Part shown: one piece after another, positions 41,098 through 49,890 of the stretch
How positions within the stretch are numbered: the first letter of the stretch is position 1
Layout: each line of letters opens with the position of its first letter
Source of the DNA: Betaproteobacteria bacterium
GTDB lineage: Bacteria; Pseudomonadota; Gammaproteobacteria; Burkholderiales; SG8-39
Assembly (NCBI GenBank): GCA_016210745.1
Contig: JACQTO010000220.1
Span: 42,582-106,581, forward strand
DNA: 64,000 bases
Direction: 5' to 3'
The notes under the pieces: model-generated
What the model saw: the letters and a program-made list of their open reading frames with translations, nothing else
Told to the model about the DNA's origin: nothing
Database searches by the model: none
Program-made: the position numbers and the translations under genes

Positions 41098-41828
41098 ACG
41101 ACCTGCCGCACGCAGTACTGCAGTTCTACGTAACTGCGCCGTATCAGTGCAGCTACCTGCCCGATCGGATGGCGCGCTCGCAGGTGGCAACGCCGAGCCA
41201 TCTCATCGGCAGTGAGCTGTACAGCGATCTGGTGCGCCAAGGTTTCAGGCGTAGCGGCATTTTCACCTATCGTCCTTACTGCGATAGCTGCCGCGCCTGC
41301 GTCCCGGTGCGCGTGTTGGTCGACGAGTTCCGCACGTCCCGCACCCAGCGGCGCGCCGGCGTGCGCCACGCCGGACTCGAGGCGCAGGTGACGCCATTGC
41401 GTTTTCGTGTCGAGCATTACTCGCTGTACCTGCGCTATCAGGCCACGCGCCATGCCGGCGGCGGAATGGACCAGGACAGCCGCGACCAGTATTCGCATTT
41501 TCTTCTGCAAAGCCGGGTCAACACGCGGCTGGTGGAGTTCCGCGACGGCGGCAAGCTGCGCATGGTTTCCATCATCGACCATCTGAGCGACGGAATCTCG
41601 TCCGTGTATACGTTTTACGACCCTGCTGTCCCCCGCTCGAGTTTCGGGACCTACAATATCCTCTGGCAACTCGAACAGTGCCGCTCCCTCGGTCTGCCCT
41701 ACCTTTATCTCGGCTACTGGATCAAGGACAGCCGCAAGATGGCCTACAAGTCGCAGTTCAAGCCCATGCAGGGATTCATCGAGGGCAGATGGCAGGCCCT
41801 GGATGCGATCGTCACGGAACACTGCTGA
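41085..41828 (+). CDS. bpt: bacterial aspartate/glutamate leucyltransferase (ATE-type)
   Basis: 247 aa from ATG 41085 ([20 protein letters not shown]), the usual Bpt start; ATG 41055 in the same frame is possible. [40 protein letters not shown] (paired cysteines near the N-terminus), [16 protein letters not shown] and [19 protein letters not shown] are characteristic. It adds Leu to proteins with N-terminal Asp or Glu. Cysteine motif intact. Followed by hairpin element H7. Confidence 0.94.
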   Translation: MSQLNDLPHAVLQFYVTAPYQCSYLPDRMARSQVATPSHLIGSELYSDLVRQGFRRSGIFTYRPYCDSCRACVPVRVLVDEFRTSRTQRRAGVRHAGLEAQVTPLRFRVEHYSLYLRYQATRHAGGGMDQDSRDQYSHFLLQSRVNTRLVEFRDGGKLRMVSIIDHLSDGISSVYTFYDPAVPRSSFGTYNILWQLEQCRSLGLPYLYLGYWIKDSRKMAYKSQFKPMQGFIEGRWQALDAIVTEHC

Positions 41829-41865
41829 TACCGCGCCAGAGTTGGGCGCTGATCAGCAGGCCAAT

Positions 41866-42000
41866 TTTCACGAAGTTGGCAAGAATCGGCGTTTTTTGGG
41901 TCTCCTCATTTTGTTCAGTTGCAACTTCGCAACTGAACAAAAGGAGGAGATTGATATAACAGCAAAAGCATCATCGCTGCTTCGGGCGCGCTCGGTTTAA
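41866..42000 (-). repeat. 152-bp hairpin element, copy H7
   Basis: The core at 41901-41950 has one arm mismatch and a 6-nt loop (aacttc). It reads on the minus strand, antisense to both flanking genes, with its degenerate left end adjoining the pyrD start. It is one of two copies not lying sense after a stop codon. Confidence 0.75.
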
Positions 42001-42009
42001 AATGCCACG

Positions 42010-43041
42010 ATGCTCTATCGTGCGCTACGCCCGTTCCTATTTTCCCTCGATCCCGAGCAGGCACATTGGCTCAGCCTCGCGTCGCTCGACAGGCTGTACC
42101 AGCTCGGGCTGTCTTGCGCGGTCACCTCGCGCATGCCTTCTGTCCCAGTGCGCGCCATGGGACTGGAGTTTCCCAACCCGGTCGGGCTCGCCGCCGGCCT
42201 GGACAAGAACGGCGAGCACATCGCGTCGCTCGGCTCGCTCGGATTCGGGTTTGTCGAGGTGGGCACCATCACACCGAGACCGCAGCCGGGAAATCCGAAA
42301 CCACGGCTTTTTCGGCTGCCGCAGGCCGAGGCCATCATCAACCGCATGGGCTTCAACAATGTAGGCCTGGACCGCGCGGTTCGGAACATCCGCAACGCCG
42401 GATTCCGGGGCGTGCTCGGGGTCAACATCGGCAAGAACTTCGACACACCGATGGAGCGCGCGGTGGACGATTACATCGTCTGTCTGCAGAAGGCGTATCC
42501 GGTCGCGAGCTTTGTCACCGCCAACATTTCCTCACCCAATACCCGCGATCTTCGAACGCTCCAACAGGCCGGGGAGTTGGAGGTGCTGCTCGGCACACTG
42601 ATGCACGAGCGCGACGCGCTGGCCGGCGTGCATGGCCGCGTGGTGCCGCTGGTGGTCAAGATCGCGCCCGATCTCGACGATGCGGCGATCGAGGTCATCG
42701 CCGACAGGGTCAAGGCATACCGGGTCGATGCGGTGATCGCCACCAACACCACCTCTTCGCGCGAAGGCGTGGCGCATCTTGCCCACGGCAGCGAGGCGGG
42801 AGGGCTCTCGGGCGTCCCGCTGCGCGCCAAAGCGACGGCGGTGATAACCCGGTTGCGGCGCGCCCTGGGCGAATCGGTGTGCATCATCGGCGTGGGCGGA
42901 ATCTTCACCGCCGCCGACGCGCAGGAAAAGCTCGACGCCGGCGCCAATCTGGTGCAGATCTACACCGCGCTGCTCTACCGTGGCCCGCAGGTCGTCGGCG
43001 AAATCGTGCGCGGGTTGACCAGGGCCCGAAGAACAAGATGA
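42010..43041 (+). CDS. pyrD: dihydroorotate dehydrogenase (quinone), class 2
   Basis: 343 aa. The N-terminal amphipathic helices ([20 protein letters not shown]) anchor the enzyme to the membrane and bind ubiquinone. The FMN barrel shows [57 protein letters not shown] with the catalytic serine, and [15 protein letters not shown]. It oxidises dihydroorotate to orotate in pyrimidine synthesis. It overlaps the ferredoxin gene by 4 bp. Confidence 0.96.
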   Translation: MLYRALRPFLFSLDPEQAHWLSLASLDRLYQLGLSCAVTSRMPSVPVRAMGLEFPNPVGLAAGLDKNGEHIASLGSLGFGFVEVGTITPRPQPGNPKPRLFRLPQAEAIINRMGFNNVGLDRAVRNIRNAGFRGVLGVNIGKNFDTPMERAVDDYIVCLQKAYPVASFVTANISSPNTRDLRTLQQAGELEVLLGTLMHERDALAGVHGRVVPLVVKIAPDLDDAAIEVIADRVKAYRVDAVIATNTTSSREGVAHLAHGSEAGGLSGVPLRAKATAVITRLRRALGESVCIIGVGGIFTAADAQEKLDAGANLVQIYTALLYRGPQVVGEIVRGLTRARRTR

Positions 43042-43394
43042 GCGCGAATGCACGTTCAGGACCTGCGAGGCCGGTGGCGCGAATCGACGAAGCGCAATGC
43101 GTCGGCTGCACCTTGTGCATCCAGGCATGTCCGTTCGACGCCATCGTCGGCGCGCATCACCTGATGCACACGGTCGTCGCGTCGCTGTGCACCGGCTGCA
43201 AACTTTGCATTCCGCCCTGCCCGGTGGACTGCATAGCGCTCGTGCCGACCAGCGGCGAGGATGCGCACTGGGATCGAACGCGCGCCGTCGCCGCGCGCAA
43301 GCGCCGCAAAGCGCGCAGCGCCCGACTGGAGCGCGATCAGGCCGAGCGCGCCGCACGGCTCGCCCGGCGTTCACTCGCGGTCAGCCGCTCGTGA
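43038..43394 (+). CDS. RnfB-type ferredoxin domain protein
   Basis: 118 aa from ATG 43038, overlapping pyrD. Two [4Fe-4S] binding motifs are present: [18 protein letters not shown] and [16 protein letters not shown], as in the C-terminal half of RnfB/RsxB. The C-terminal third is strongly basic ([16 protein letters not shown]). Other Rnf subunits are absent nearby, and the N-terminal membrane anchor and Fe-S region of full RnfB are missing. In betaproteobacteria such a short RnfB next to nth is common, possibly supplying electrons to Fe-S enzymes such as SoxR or Nth; this is inference. Confidence 0.87.
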   Translation: MSANARSGPARPVARIDEAQCVGCTLCIQACPFDAIVGAHHLMHTVVASLCTGCKLCIPPCPVDCIALVPTSGEDAHWDRTRAVAARKRRKARSARLERDQAERAARLARRSLAVSRS

Positions 43395-44023
43395 ATGCGC
43401 AAAAAAGGACCGAGATCTTCCAGCGGCTGCGCGCTGCCAACCCCGCGCCCGCATCCGAACTCGTTTACCGCTCAGCGTTCGAGTTGCTGGTGGCGGTGAT
43501 ACTGTCCGCGCAGGCGACCGACCGCAGCGTCAATGCTGCGACCCCCAGCCTTTTCGCCGCTGCCGATACCCCGTCAAGAATGCTGCAGCTGGGCGAGGAA
43601 CGGCTCACCGCGCACATCAAGTCGATCGGCCTGTATCGATCCAAGGCGAAGCACATCATTGCCGCCTGTCGGCAGCTGGTCGAGCGGCATGCGGGCCAGG
43701 TGCCGCAGTCACGCGAGGCGCTCGAATCGCTCCCCGGCGTGGGCCGCAAGACCGCCAACGTGATCATGAACGTCGCCTTCGGCCAGCCCACCATTGCCGT
43801 CGATACGCACATATTTCGCCTGGCAAACCGCACCGGCATTGCCCCTGGCAAAGACGTGCGCGAGGTCGAGGATCGCCTCGTGCGGCTGGTGCCCGAGGAA
43901 TTCCGCCAGCACGCACATCACTGGCTCATCCTGCACGGACGTTACGTGTGCAAGGCGAGGAAGCCGGACTGTCCGAGGTGCATCATTCGCGACTTATGCG
44001 AATGGAAGTCCAAGGTGGAATGA
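43391..44023 (+). CDS. nth: endonuclease III (DNA glycosylase/AP lyase)
   Basis: 210 aa from GTG 43391 (GTGA overlap with the ferredoxin gene). [19 protein letters not shown], the helix-hairpin-helix [18 protein letters not shown] with catalytic Lys, [13 protein letters not shown] with the catalytic Asp, and the C-terminal Cys-x6-Cys-x2-Cys-x5-Cys cluster ([17 protein letters not shown]) are all intact. It removes oxidised pyrimidines and cleaves abasic sites in base-excision repair. Confidence 0.96.
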   Translation: MNAQKRTEIFQRLRAANPAPASELVYRSAFELLVAVILSAQATDRSVNAATPSLFAAADTPSRMLQLGEERLTAHIKSIGLYRSKAKHIIAACRQLVERHAGQVPQSREALESLPGVGRKTANVIMNVAFGQPTIAVDTHIFRLANRTGIAPGKDVREVEDRLVRLVPEEFRQHAHHWLILHGRYVCKARKPDCPRCIIRDLCEWKSKVE

Positions 44024-44073
44024 GAATTCAGGCTTCAGCGCGGCGACACCGCGGTCTTCCTTCGGTCTTGAAT

Positions 44074-44217
44074 CCTAAGCCGGACGAGCCGGAACCAAGG
44101 AAGCTGGTTTTGCCGTTTATCAATCTCCCCCTTTTGCGCGGTTGCGCGCAACCGCGCAAAAGGGGGAGACGAATTTCGAAACCAAATCTTCGCCGAATTT
44201 GTCAACCGTAAAAGTGA
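44074..44217 (+). repeat. 152-bp hairpin element, copy H8 (near consensus)
   Basis: The core at 44124-44169 is perfect, arms cccccttttgcgcggttgc and complement, loop gc. The flanks carry the clear stems ccgg-acgag-ccgg and aacca-aggaagc-tggtt. It lies 50 bp after the nth stop, sense, and ends three bases before the DUF1841 start. Confidence 0.9.
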
Positions 44218-44219
44218 CG

Positions 44220-44645
44220 ATGTTCAATCCAACCCGCGATCAAGTCAGGCAGTTCTTTTTCGGCACCTGGGCCAAGTACAGGTCGGGCCAGGCGCTTGCG
44301 GGCATGGAGCCGATGGCGCTGGGCGTGATCCTGCTGCACCCGGAGTACCACGCGGTACTCGAGGCGGCCGAGCGCGCCGCCGATCGGGATTATTCGCCGG
44401 AGTCGGGCGAGACGAACCCATTTCTGCATATGAGCCTGCATTTGGCAATCGAGGAGCAGTTATCCATCGATCAACCGCCCGGTATTCGCGCCGCCTTCGA
44501 CGAATTGCTGAGCAGGAAGACCGAACGCCACGCAGCGCTGCATGCGGCGCTCGAATGCCTCGGGGAGGCGCTCTGGCGCGCGCAGCACGACGGCACGCCG
44601 CTCGATGCGCAGGCGTATATCGAGTGCATGCAGAGAGCGAAATAG
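44220..44645 (+). CDS. DUF1841 family protein
   Basis: 141 aa from ATG 44220; the track extension upstream (GETNFETKSSPN) translates the repeat. MFNPTRDQVRQFFFGTWAKY, HPEYHAVLEAAER and NPFLHMSLHLAIEEQLSIDQPPGI are conserved features of DUF1841, a beta/gammaproteobacterial family of unknown function that often lies near nth. It is helical and cytosolic. The His-rich HMSLHLAIEEQ segment might bind a metal; this is speculation from residue pattern. Confidence 0.88.
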   Translation: MFNPTRDQVRQFFFGTWAKYRSGQALAGMEPMALGVILLHPEYHAVLEAAERAADRDYSPESGETNPFLHMSLHLAIEEQLSIDQPPGIRAAFDELLSRKTERHAALHAALECLGEALWRAQHDGTPLDAQAYIECMQRAK

Positions 44646-44829
44646 CGCTGGCCGACATCGACGGCGATCGTCGCCGCGGCGGTCGGGCGAGCAGCGACAC
44701 GCGCGTCACCGCGAATGGAACCTGAAAGCGCGTTCGCCACAGCGGTATTGCGGGTAAGTGCTCTGTCGCAGGCAAGTTCGCGCACAGCCAACGTATAATT
44801 GCGGCTCAAATTCAGGAAAGGCGCAAACA

Positions 44830-45672
44830 ATGCGTTTCAACGGATCCGATACCTACGTCGCCACCGACGATCTCAAGCTTGCCGTCAACGCGGCAATCAC
44901 GCTTGAGCGGCCACTGCTGATAAAAGGTGAGCCGGGCACAGGCAAGACCAAGCTAGCCGAAGAGGTTGCGACCGCGCTCGGGCTGCCGCTGCTTGAGTGG
45001 CACATCAAGTCGACCACCAAGGCGCAGCAGGGGTTGTACGAGTACGACGCGGTCAGCCGCCTGCGCGACTCGCAGCTCGGGGACCCTCGCGTGCAGGATA
45101 TCGCCAATTACATCGTGCGCGGCATGCTGTGGCAGGCCTTGACCGCCGACAAGCCGGTAGTGCTTCTCATCGACGAGGTCGACAAGGCCGACATCGAGTT
45201 CCCCAACGACCTGTTGCGGGAATTGGACCGCATGGAATTCTACGTCTATGAAACGCGCGAACTCATACGCGCCAAGCACCGGCCGATCGTTTTCATCACC
45301 TCGAACAACGAAAAAGAGCTGCCCGACGCTTTCCTGCGCCGCTGTTTCTTCCACTATATCCGCTTTCCCGACAAGGACACGATGGAGCGCATCGTCGCGG
45401 TGCACTATCCCGGCATCAAGAAGACGCTGCTGCGCGAGGCAATGGAGGTCTTCTTCGAGCTGCGCGAAGTTCCTGGACTGAAGAAGAAGCCTTCCACCTC
45501 GGAGTTGCTCGATTGGCTGAAGCTCTTGCTCGCCGAGGATATCCCTCCGGAAGCGCTGAGGAGCAAGGAGCGCAAGACCATCATCCCGCCGCTGCACGGC
45601 GCGCTGCTCAAAAACGAACAGGACGTGCATCTGTTCGAGCGGCTGGTGTTCATGTCGAGGCACAATCGTTAA
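44830..45672 (+). CDS. MoxR-type AAA ATPase
   Basis: 280 aa from ATG 44830, with caggaaaggcgcaaaca upstream. Walker A is LLIKGEPGTGKTKLAEEVA, Walker B is VVLLIDEVDKADIEF, sensor 1 is IVFITSNNEKELPDAF and an arginine finger lies in LRRCFFHYIRFPD. MoxR-family ATPases act with VWA proteins as chaperones for metalloenzyme maturation or stress. Its VWA partner follows at 45886, but is separated from it by 213 bp holding hairpin element H9. Confidence 0.93.
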   Translation: MRFNGSDTYVATDDLKLAVNAAITLERPLLIKGEPGTGKTKLAEEVATALGLPLLEWHIKSTTKAQQGLYEYDAVSRLRDSQLGDPRVQDIANYIVRGMLWQALTADKPVVLLIDEVDKADIEFPNDLLRELDRMEFYVYETRELIRAKHRPIVFITSNNEKELPDAFLRRCFFHYIRFPDKDTMERIVAVHYPGIKKTLLREAMEVFFELREVPGLKKKPSTSELLDWLKLLLAEDIPPEALRSKERKTIIPPLHGALLKNEQDVHLFERLVFMSRHNR

Positions 45673-45713
45673 GGATCAAGGGTGAACGAGTCGGAATCGG
45701 CGATGCATAAAAC

Positions 45714-45868
45714 GCCTACGCCGGAAGAGCCGGAACCGAGCGAGCTGGTTTTGCCGTTTATCAATCTCCCCTTTTTGTGCGGTTGCGTGCAACCGCACAA
45801 AAGGGGGAGACCAATTTAGAATCCAAATCTTCGCCACATTTGTCAACAGTAAGCTTGTAGCGCCTAAA
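45714..45868 (+). repeat. 152-bp hairpin element, copy H9
   Basis: The core at 45765-45810 has arms ccctttttgtgcggttgc and near-complement, loop gt, with one t/c imbalance. Flanks are gccggaagagccgg and ttcgccacatttgtcaaca. It separates the MoxR and CoxE-like genes, in sense orientation. Confidence 0.87.
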
Positions 45869-45885
45869 TCCTCCATCCTCACCTA

Positions 45886-47070
45886 ATGCTCGCCGGTTTC
45901 TTCCTCAGGCTCAAAGATGCCAAGCTCCCAGTCTCGATCAAGGAATACTTGACGCTGATCGAAGGCATGCACAAGCATGTGATCTCGCCCTCGATCGACG
46001 AGTTCTACTACTTGGCGCGCATGACGCTCGTGAAGGACGAGGCGAACTTCGATAAATTCGACCGCGCCTTTGGCGAGTATTTCAACGGCATCGAGTCTCT
46101 GACCGGCGCCGAACTCGACATACCGCTCGAATGGCTGCTCAAGCAGGCCGAATTGAAGCTGACCGACGAGGAAAAGGCGAAAATCGAGGCGCTCGGCGGT
46201 TGGGAAAAGCTGATGGAGACGCTGAAAAAACGCCTCGAGGAGCAAAAGGAGCGCCATCAGGGCGGCAGCAAATGGATCGGCACGGCCGGAACCTCGCCCT
46301 TTGGCGCCTATGGCTACAACCCCGAAGGCATACGCATCGGCCAGCAAGGCTCGCGCAACCGCAGCGCGGTCAAGGTCTGGGACAAGCGCGAGTACCAAAA
46401 TCTGGATGACTCGGTCGAATTGGGCACGCGCAACATCAAGGTTGCGCTGCGGCGCCTGCGCAAGTTCGCGCGCGACGGCGCCCCCGAGGAACTGGATCTC
46501 GATACCACCATCGACAAGACCGCGCGCAACGCCGGCTGGCTCGACTTGCATATGCGGCCGGAGCGCCACAACACGGTCAAGGTGCTGCTATTCCTCGATA
46601 TCGGCGGCTCGATGGACGATCACATCAAGCTGTGCCAGGAAATGTTCTCGGCGGCCAAGACCGAGTTCAAGCACATGGAGTACTTCTACTTCCACAACTG
46701 CCTGTACGATTTCGTCTGGAAGGACAACCGCCGGCGCCACGCCGAGCGAACGCGCACCTGGGATGTGATGCACAAGTATGGGCACGACTACAAGCTGATT
46801 TTCATCGGCGACGCAACCATGAGCCCCTACGAAATCCTGCAGCCGGGCGGCTCGATCGAATACAGCAACGAGGAGGCCGGGGCGGTCTGGATCAAGCGCA
46901 TGCTCGAGATCTATCACAAGGCCGTGTGGCTCAACCCGGAGCCCGAAGAGATGTGGTCCTACCGCCAGTCGATCGGAATCATGCGCGAACTGATGGGCGG
47001 GCGCATGTTCCCCACCACGATCGAGGGCCTTGAGCGCGCCATGCGCTATCTGTCGCAGGGAAATAAGTAG
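45886..47070 (+). CDS. VWA domain protein, CoxE-like
   Basis: 394 aa. The N-terminal half is helical (MLAGFFLRLKDAKLPVSIKE, FDRAFGEYFNGIESLTG); the C-terminal half is a von Willebrand A domain with VLLFLDIGGSMDDHIKLCQE. Its MIDAS is D-x-G-x-S, not the canonical D-x-S-x-S. Later AMRYLSQGNK ends the protein. It pairs with the MoxR ATPase upstream. ATG 45886 lacks an obvious Shine-Dalgarno sequence; it lies 17 bp after the hairpin element, so translation may depend on sequence within or after that element. Confidence 0.9.
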   Translation: MLAGFFLRLKDAKLPVSIKEYLTLIEGMHKHVISPSIDEFYYLARMTLVKDEANFDKFDRAFGEYFNGIESLTGAELDIPLEWLLKQAELKLTDEEKAKIEALGGWEKLMETLKKRLEEQKERHQGGSKWIGTAGTSPFGAYGYNPEGIRIGQQGSRNRSAVKVWDKREYQNLDDSVELGTRNIKVALRRLRKFARDGAPEELDLDTTIDKTARNAGWLDLHMRPERHNTVKVLLFLDIGGSMDDHIKLCQEMFSAAKTEFKHMEYFYFHNCLYDFVWKDNRRRHAERTRTWDVMHKYGHDYKLIFIGDATMSPYEILQPGGSIEYSNEEAGAVWIKRMLEIYHKAVWLNPEPEEMWSYRQSIGIMRELMGGRMFPTTIEGLERAMRYLSQGNK

Positions 47071-47084
47071 CGACGAGGTTGGGT

Positions 47085-47201
47085 TTGCCGTTTATCGATC
47101 TCCCCTTTTAATGGTTAATTGGGGTCAGAGTAACTTTTTCACCCTGCGCATCACAGATCGACACGCGGTAACTCAGAAAAAGTTACTCTGACCCCAATTA
47201 A
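47085..47201. repeat. truncated hairpin element left part joined to GTREP-like repeat copy 2
   Basis: gttgggtttgccgtttatcg followed by atctcccctttta (47089-47110) is the left half of the 152-bp element, cut off in the left arm. From 47115, ttaattggggtcagagtaac begins a GTREP-like palindrome ending at 47201 with the exact complement. Its right end supplies the TAA stop codon of the convergent ATPase gene at 47198. Confidence 0.8.
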
Positions 47202-49012
47202 TTCCGACTCGGCGGCGGCGCGACCTTCAACACTTCGTCAAAGGTAGTCATGCCTTGCGCCACCTTCATGGCGCCGCTGATCCGCAGCGGCTTCATGCCC
47301 TCCTTGTACGCCTGCTCGCGGATTTTCGCGACATCGGCCGCGGCGGTGATGAGCCGCTTCATCTCGGGCGACATCAGCAGGATCTCATAGAGCCCTACCC
47401 GGCCGTGGTATCCGGTATTGCGGCACTCCAGGCATCCCGCCGCCCGATAGATGTACTCGGGACGCTTCGCCTTCCAGGGCGCGACGAACTCGCCCCAGTT
47501 CACATCCTCGGCCCGAAGCGAATCGAAAGGCATCTTCTCCTTGCAATGTCTGCACAGCGTCTTGACCAGCCGCTGCGCCATGACGCCGAGGATCGTTGAA
47601 GTCAGCAGGTAGGGCGGCACACCCAAGTCGAGCAGCCGCGTGATCGCCGAAGCCGCATCGTTGGTGTGCAGCGTCGAGAGCACCAGGTGCCCGGTGAGCG
47701 CCGCCTGGATTGCCATCTCCGCGGTCTCGAGGTCGCGCACCTCGCCGACCATGATGATGTCGGGGTCCTGGCGCATCAACGCGCGCACGCCATCGGCGAA
47801 ACCGAGATCGATGCTGGGCGTGACCTGCATCTGATTGAACGCGGGCTCGATCATTTCAATCGGGTCCTCGATGGTGCAGACGTTCACCTCGGGGGTCGCC
47901 AGCGTCTTGAGCGTCGAATAGAGCGTCGTGGTCTTGCCCGACCCGGTCGGCCCGGTCACCAGGATGATGCCATTGGGCTGCGCGATCATTTCACTCCAGC
48001 GCGCCTTGTCGTCTTCGGAGAAGCCGAGCTCGACAAAGTCCTTGACCACCACCTCGGGGTCGAAAATGCGCATGACCAGCTTTTCCCCGAAGGCCGTGGG
48101 CAGCGTGGATAGGCGCAGTTCCACTTCCTGCCCGTCGGCGGTGCGCGTCTTGATGCGCCCGTCCTGCGGGCGGCGCTTCTCGACGACGTCCATTCGGCCC
48201 AGAATCTTGATCCGGCTGGTCATGGCCGCCATGACCGGCATCGGGATCTGGTACACCTGGTGCAGCACGCCGTCGATGCGGAAACGCACGATGCCGGCGT
48301 CGCGCCGCGGTTCCAGGTGAATATCGCTCGCGCGCTGGTCGAACGCGTATTGCCACAGCCAGTCGACCACGTGGACGACGTGCTGGTCGTTGGCGTCCAG
48401 CTGCGCCTTGGTGCGGCCCATCTCGACCAGTTGCTCGAAGTTGCCGAGTCCGGAGCGCTGATCGCCCTTCTTCTCGGCGCCCTTGATGGAGCGCGCCAGA
48501 TTGTAGAACTCGACTTGGTAGCGGCTGATGTCGAGCGGATTGGCGATGACGCGGCGGATATCCAGGCGCAGGATGGGCTTGAGCTCCTTTTCCCACTCCG
48601 TGACATAGGGCTCGCAGGTGGCGATCACCACCTCGCGCGTACTTACCTCGACCGGCAGAATCTTGAATCGCGTGGCGTAAGCATTCGACATCACCTCGGT
48701 GACCGCGGCGAAGTTGATCTTGAGCGGATCGATGTGGAAGTATTCCATGCCGACTTTCCCCGCCAGCCATTCGGCAAGCCACTCCAGGTGCATGACCTTG
48801 TTGGGGGGAAGCAGCGATTTCCATTTCTGGTCCGCAATCAGAACCAGGGGGTGGTGTTCGCCGTGACGCAGTCGCCGGTCGGCGATCAACTGCTCGGCGT
48901 CGGCACGACGAACGTGGCCATCGGCCACCAGCGCATCGAGCGCCTCGGAAAGCGTAAGGCGATGCTCGGTGACCGGCGCTGTGACCGGCAGCAGGGTCGA
49001 TGCCTGGGCCAT
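47198..49012 (-). CDS. orphan GspE/PilB-type secretion ATPase
   Basis: 604 aa from ATG 49012. The first 30 residues of the track ORF are rejected. An N-terminal helical domain precedes the catalytic core: WQYAFDQRASDIHLEPRRDA, LVTGPTGSGKTTTLYSTLKT (Walker A), MRQDPDIIMVGEVRDLETAE (Walker B), TGHLVLSTLHTNDA (His box) and a zinc site CRHCKEKM with CLECRNTGYHGRVGLYEILL. The RLGxxL MshEN pattern of mshE is not visible. There are no pilC, pilin or secretin genes beside it. Its last codon and stop lie at the edge of a GTREP-like repeat. Confidence 0.9.
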   Translation of the reverse strand: MAQASTLLPVTAPVTEHRLTLSEALDALVADGHVRRADAEQLIADRRLRHGEHHPLVLIADQKWKSLLPPNKVMHLEWLAEWLAGKVGMEYFHIDPLKINFAAVTEVMSNAYATRFKILPVEVSTREVVIATCEPYVTEWEKELKPILRLDIRRVIANPLDISRYQVEFYNLARSIKGAEKKGDQRSGLGNFEQLVEMGRTKAQLDANDQHVVHVVDWLWQYAFDQRASDIHLEPRRDAGIVRFRIDGVLHQVYQIPMPVMAAMTSRIKILGRMDVVEKRRPQDGRIKTRTADGQEVELRLSTLPTAFGEKLVMRIFDPEVVVKDFVELGFSEDDKARWSEMIAQPNGIILVTGPTGSGKTTTLYSTLKTLATPEVNVCTIEDPIEMIEPAFNQMQVTPSIDLGFADGVRALMRQDPDIIMVGEVRDLETAEMAIQAALTGHLVLSTLHTNDAASAITRLLDLGVPPYLLTSTILGVMAQRLVKTLCRHCKEKMPFDSLRAEDVNWGEFVAPWKAKRPEYIYRAAGCLECRNTGYHGRVGLYEILLMSPEMKRLITAAADVAKIREQAYKEGMKPLRISGAMKVAQGMTTFDEVLKVAPPPSRN

Positions 49013-49142
49013 TTGACTGGAACCTATCTCAGTAGTATGCCGCGCGTGCGACAGCGGCGATTGGGTTCTCGCACTATAGCCACCCCTCCCCGACACGGCA
49101 AGCGCGCTTTGACAAGGGCGCCAATCTGCTGCAATCTGTTAG

Positions 49143-49256
49143 TGTCCTGTCCCGCAAATTCCGACGACGAGCGAGCGTGCGTATCTGACTGCCGGACAAC
49201 GCGACATGACGGCCGAATACGCCGCGAACCATCGAGCGAATTTGCGGGACAGGACA
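49143..49256. repeat. 114-bp palindromic element, tgtcctgtcccgcaaattc ends
   Basis: tgtcctgtcccgcaaattc at 49143-49161 is exactly complementary to 49238-49256, enclosing 76 bp of non-symmetric sequence. It lies between the divergent ATPase and peroxiredoxin genes, 32 bp upstream of the latter, so its arm overlaps or replaces the natural promoter. Only one copy is in this window. Confidence 0.8.
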
Positions 49257-49288
49257 TCAATCCGCGCAACCACAACCAGGAGAATCAA

Positions 49289-49795
49289 ATGACCATAAAA
49301 ATCGGCGACCGATTACCCGAAGGCAAACTCAAGGAATCCACTGAATTCGACTCCGCTGCGGGCTGCCCCATGCCCCCGAAGGAAGTCAACGTGACCGAAG
49401 CTGCGAAGGGCAAGAAGATCGTGATCTTCGCCATCCCCGGTGCTTTCACCCCGACCTGCACCGCCAAGCACGTCCCGGGCTACGTGGCGAACTTCGACAA
49501 GCTAAAGGCGAAAGGCGTGGACGAGATCTGGTGCGTCGCTGCCAACGACGCGTTCGTGATGGCCGCCTGGGGACGCAGCCTCAATACTGGCGCCAAGGTG
49601 CGCATGCTCGGCGACGGCAGTTGCGCCTACACCAAGGCTCTTGGACTGGAAGTCGACCTCACCGCTGCCGGCATGGGCATGCGCTCGCAGCGCTATTCGA
49701 TGCTGGTCGAGGACGGTGTGGTAAAAGGCCTTAACGTCGAAGCACCCGGAAAATTCGAGGTCTCCAGCGCCGAGGTTATGCTGGGCAGGCTGTAA
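49289..49795 (+). CDS. peroxiredoxin, Prx5-type
   Basis: 168 aa from ATG 49289 with aaccaggagaatcaa upstream; the long track ORF to 48260 is a shadow. VIFAIPGAFTPTCTAKHVPG holds the peroxidatic cysteine in the PxxxTxxC motif. DEIWCVAANDAFVMAAWG contains a second Cys typical of this subfamily. GMGMRSQRYSMLVEDGVVK is conserved near the C-terminus. It reduces hydrogen and alkyl peroxides using glutathione/glutaredoxin or thioredoxin. It is a single-gene unit followed by a terminator. Confidence 0.94.
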   Translation: MTIKIGDRLPEGKLKESTEFDSAAGCPMPPKEVNVTEAAKGKKIVIFAIPGAFTPTCTAKHVPGYVANFDKLKAKGVDEIWCVAANDAFVMAAWGRSLNTGAKVRMLGDGSCAYTKALGLEVDLTAAGMGMRSQRYSMLVEDGVVKGLNVEAPGKFEVSSAEVMLGRL

Positions 49796-49814
49796 TCCGC
49801 ATCGCAGAGTATTG

Positions 49815-49860
49815 AAAAAGGGGCCAGGCTCAGATTCTTAGTCGAGCCTCGCCCCTTTCT
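49815..49860. terminator. bidirectional terminator between peroxiredoxin and htpG
   Basis: The stem aaaggggc/gcccctttc with an inner gctc/gagc pair lies between two convergent genes. On the minus strand it runs into ttttt, favouring termination of htpG; on the plus strand tttcttcggggtttt follows. Confidence 0.7.
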
Positions 49861-49890
49861 TCGGGGTTTTCCGCACCCGGAAAGCCCGGC

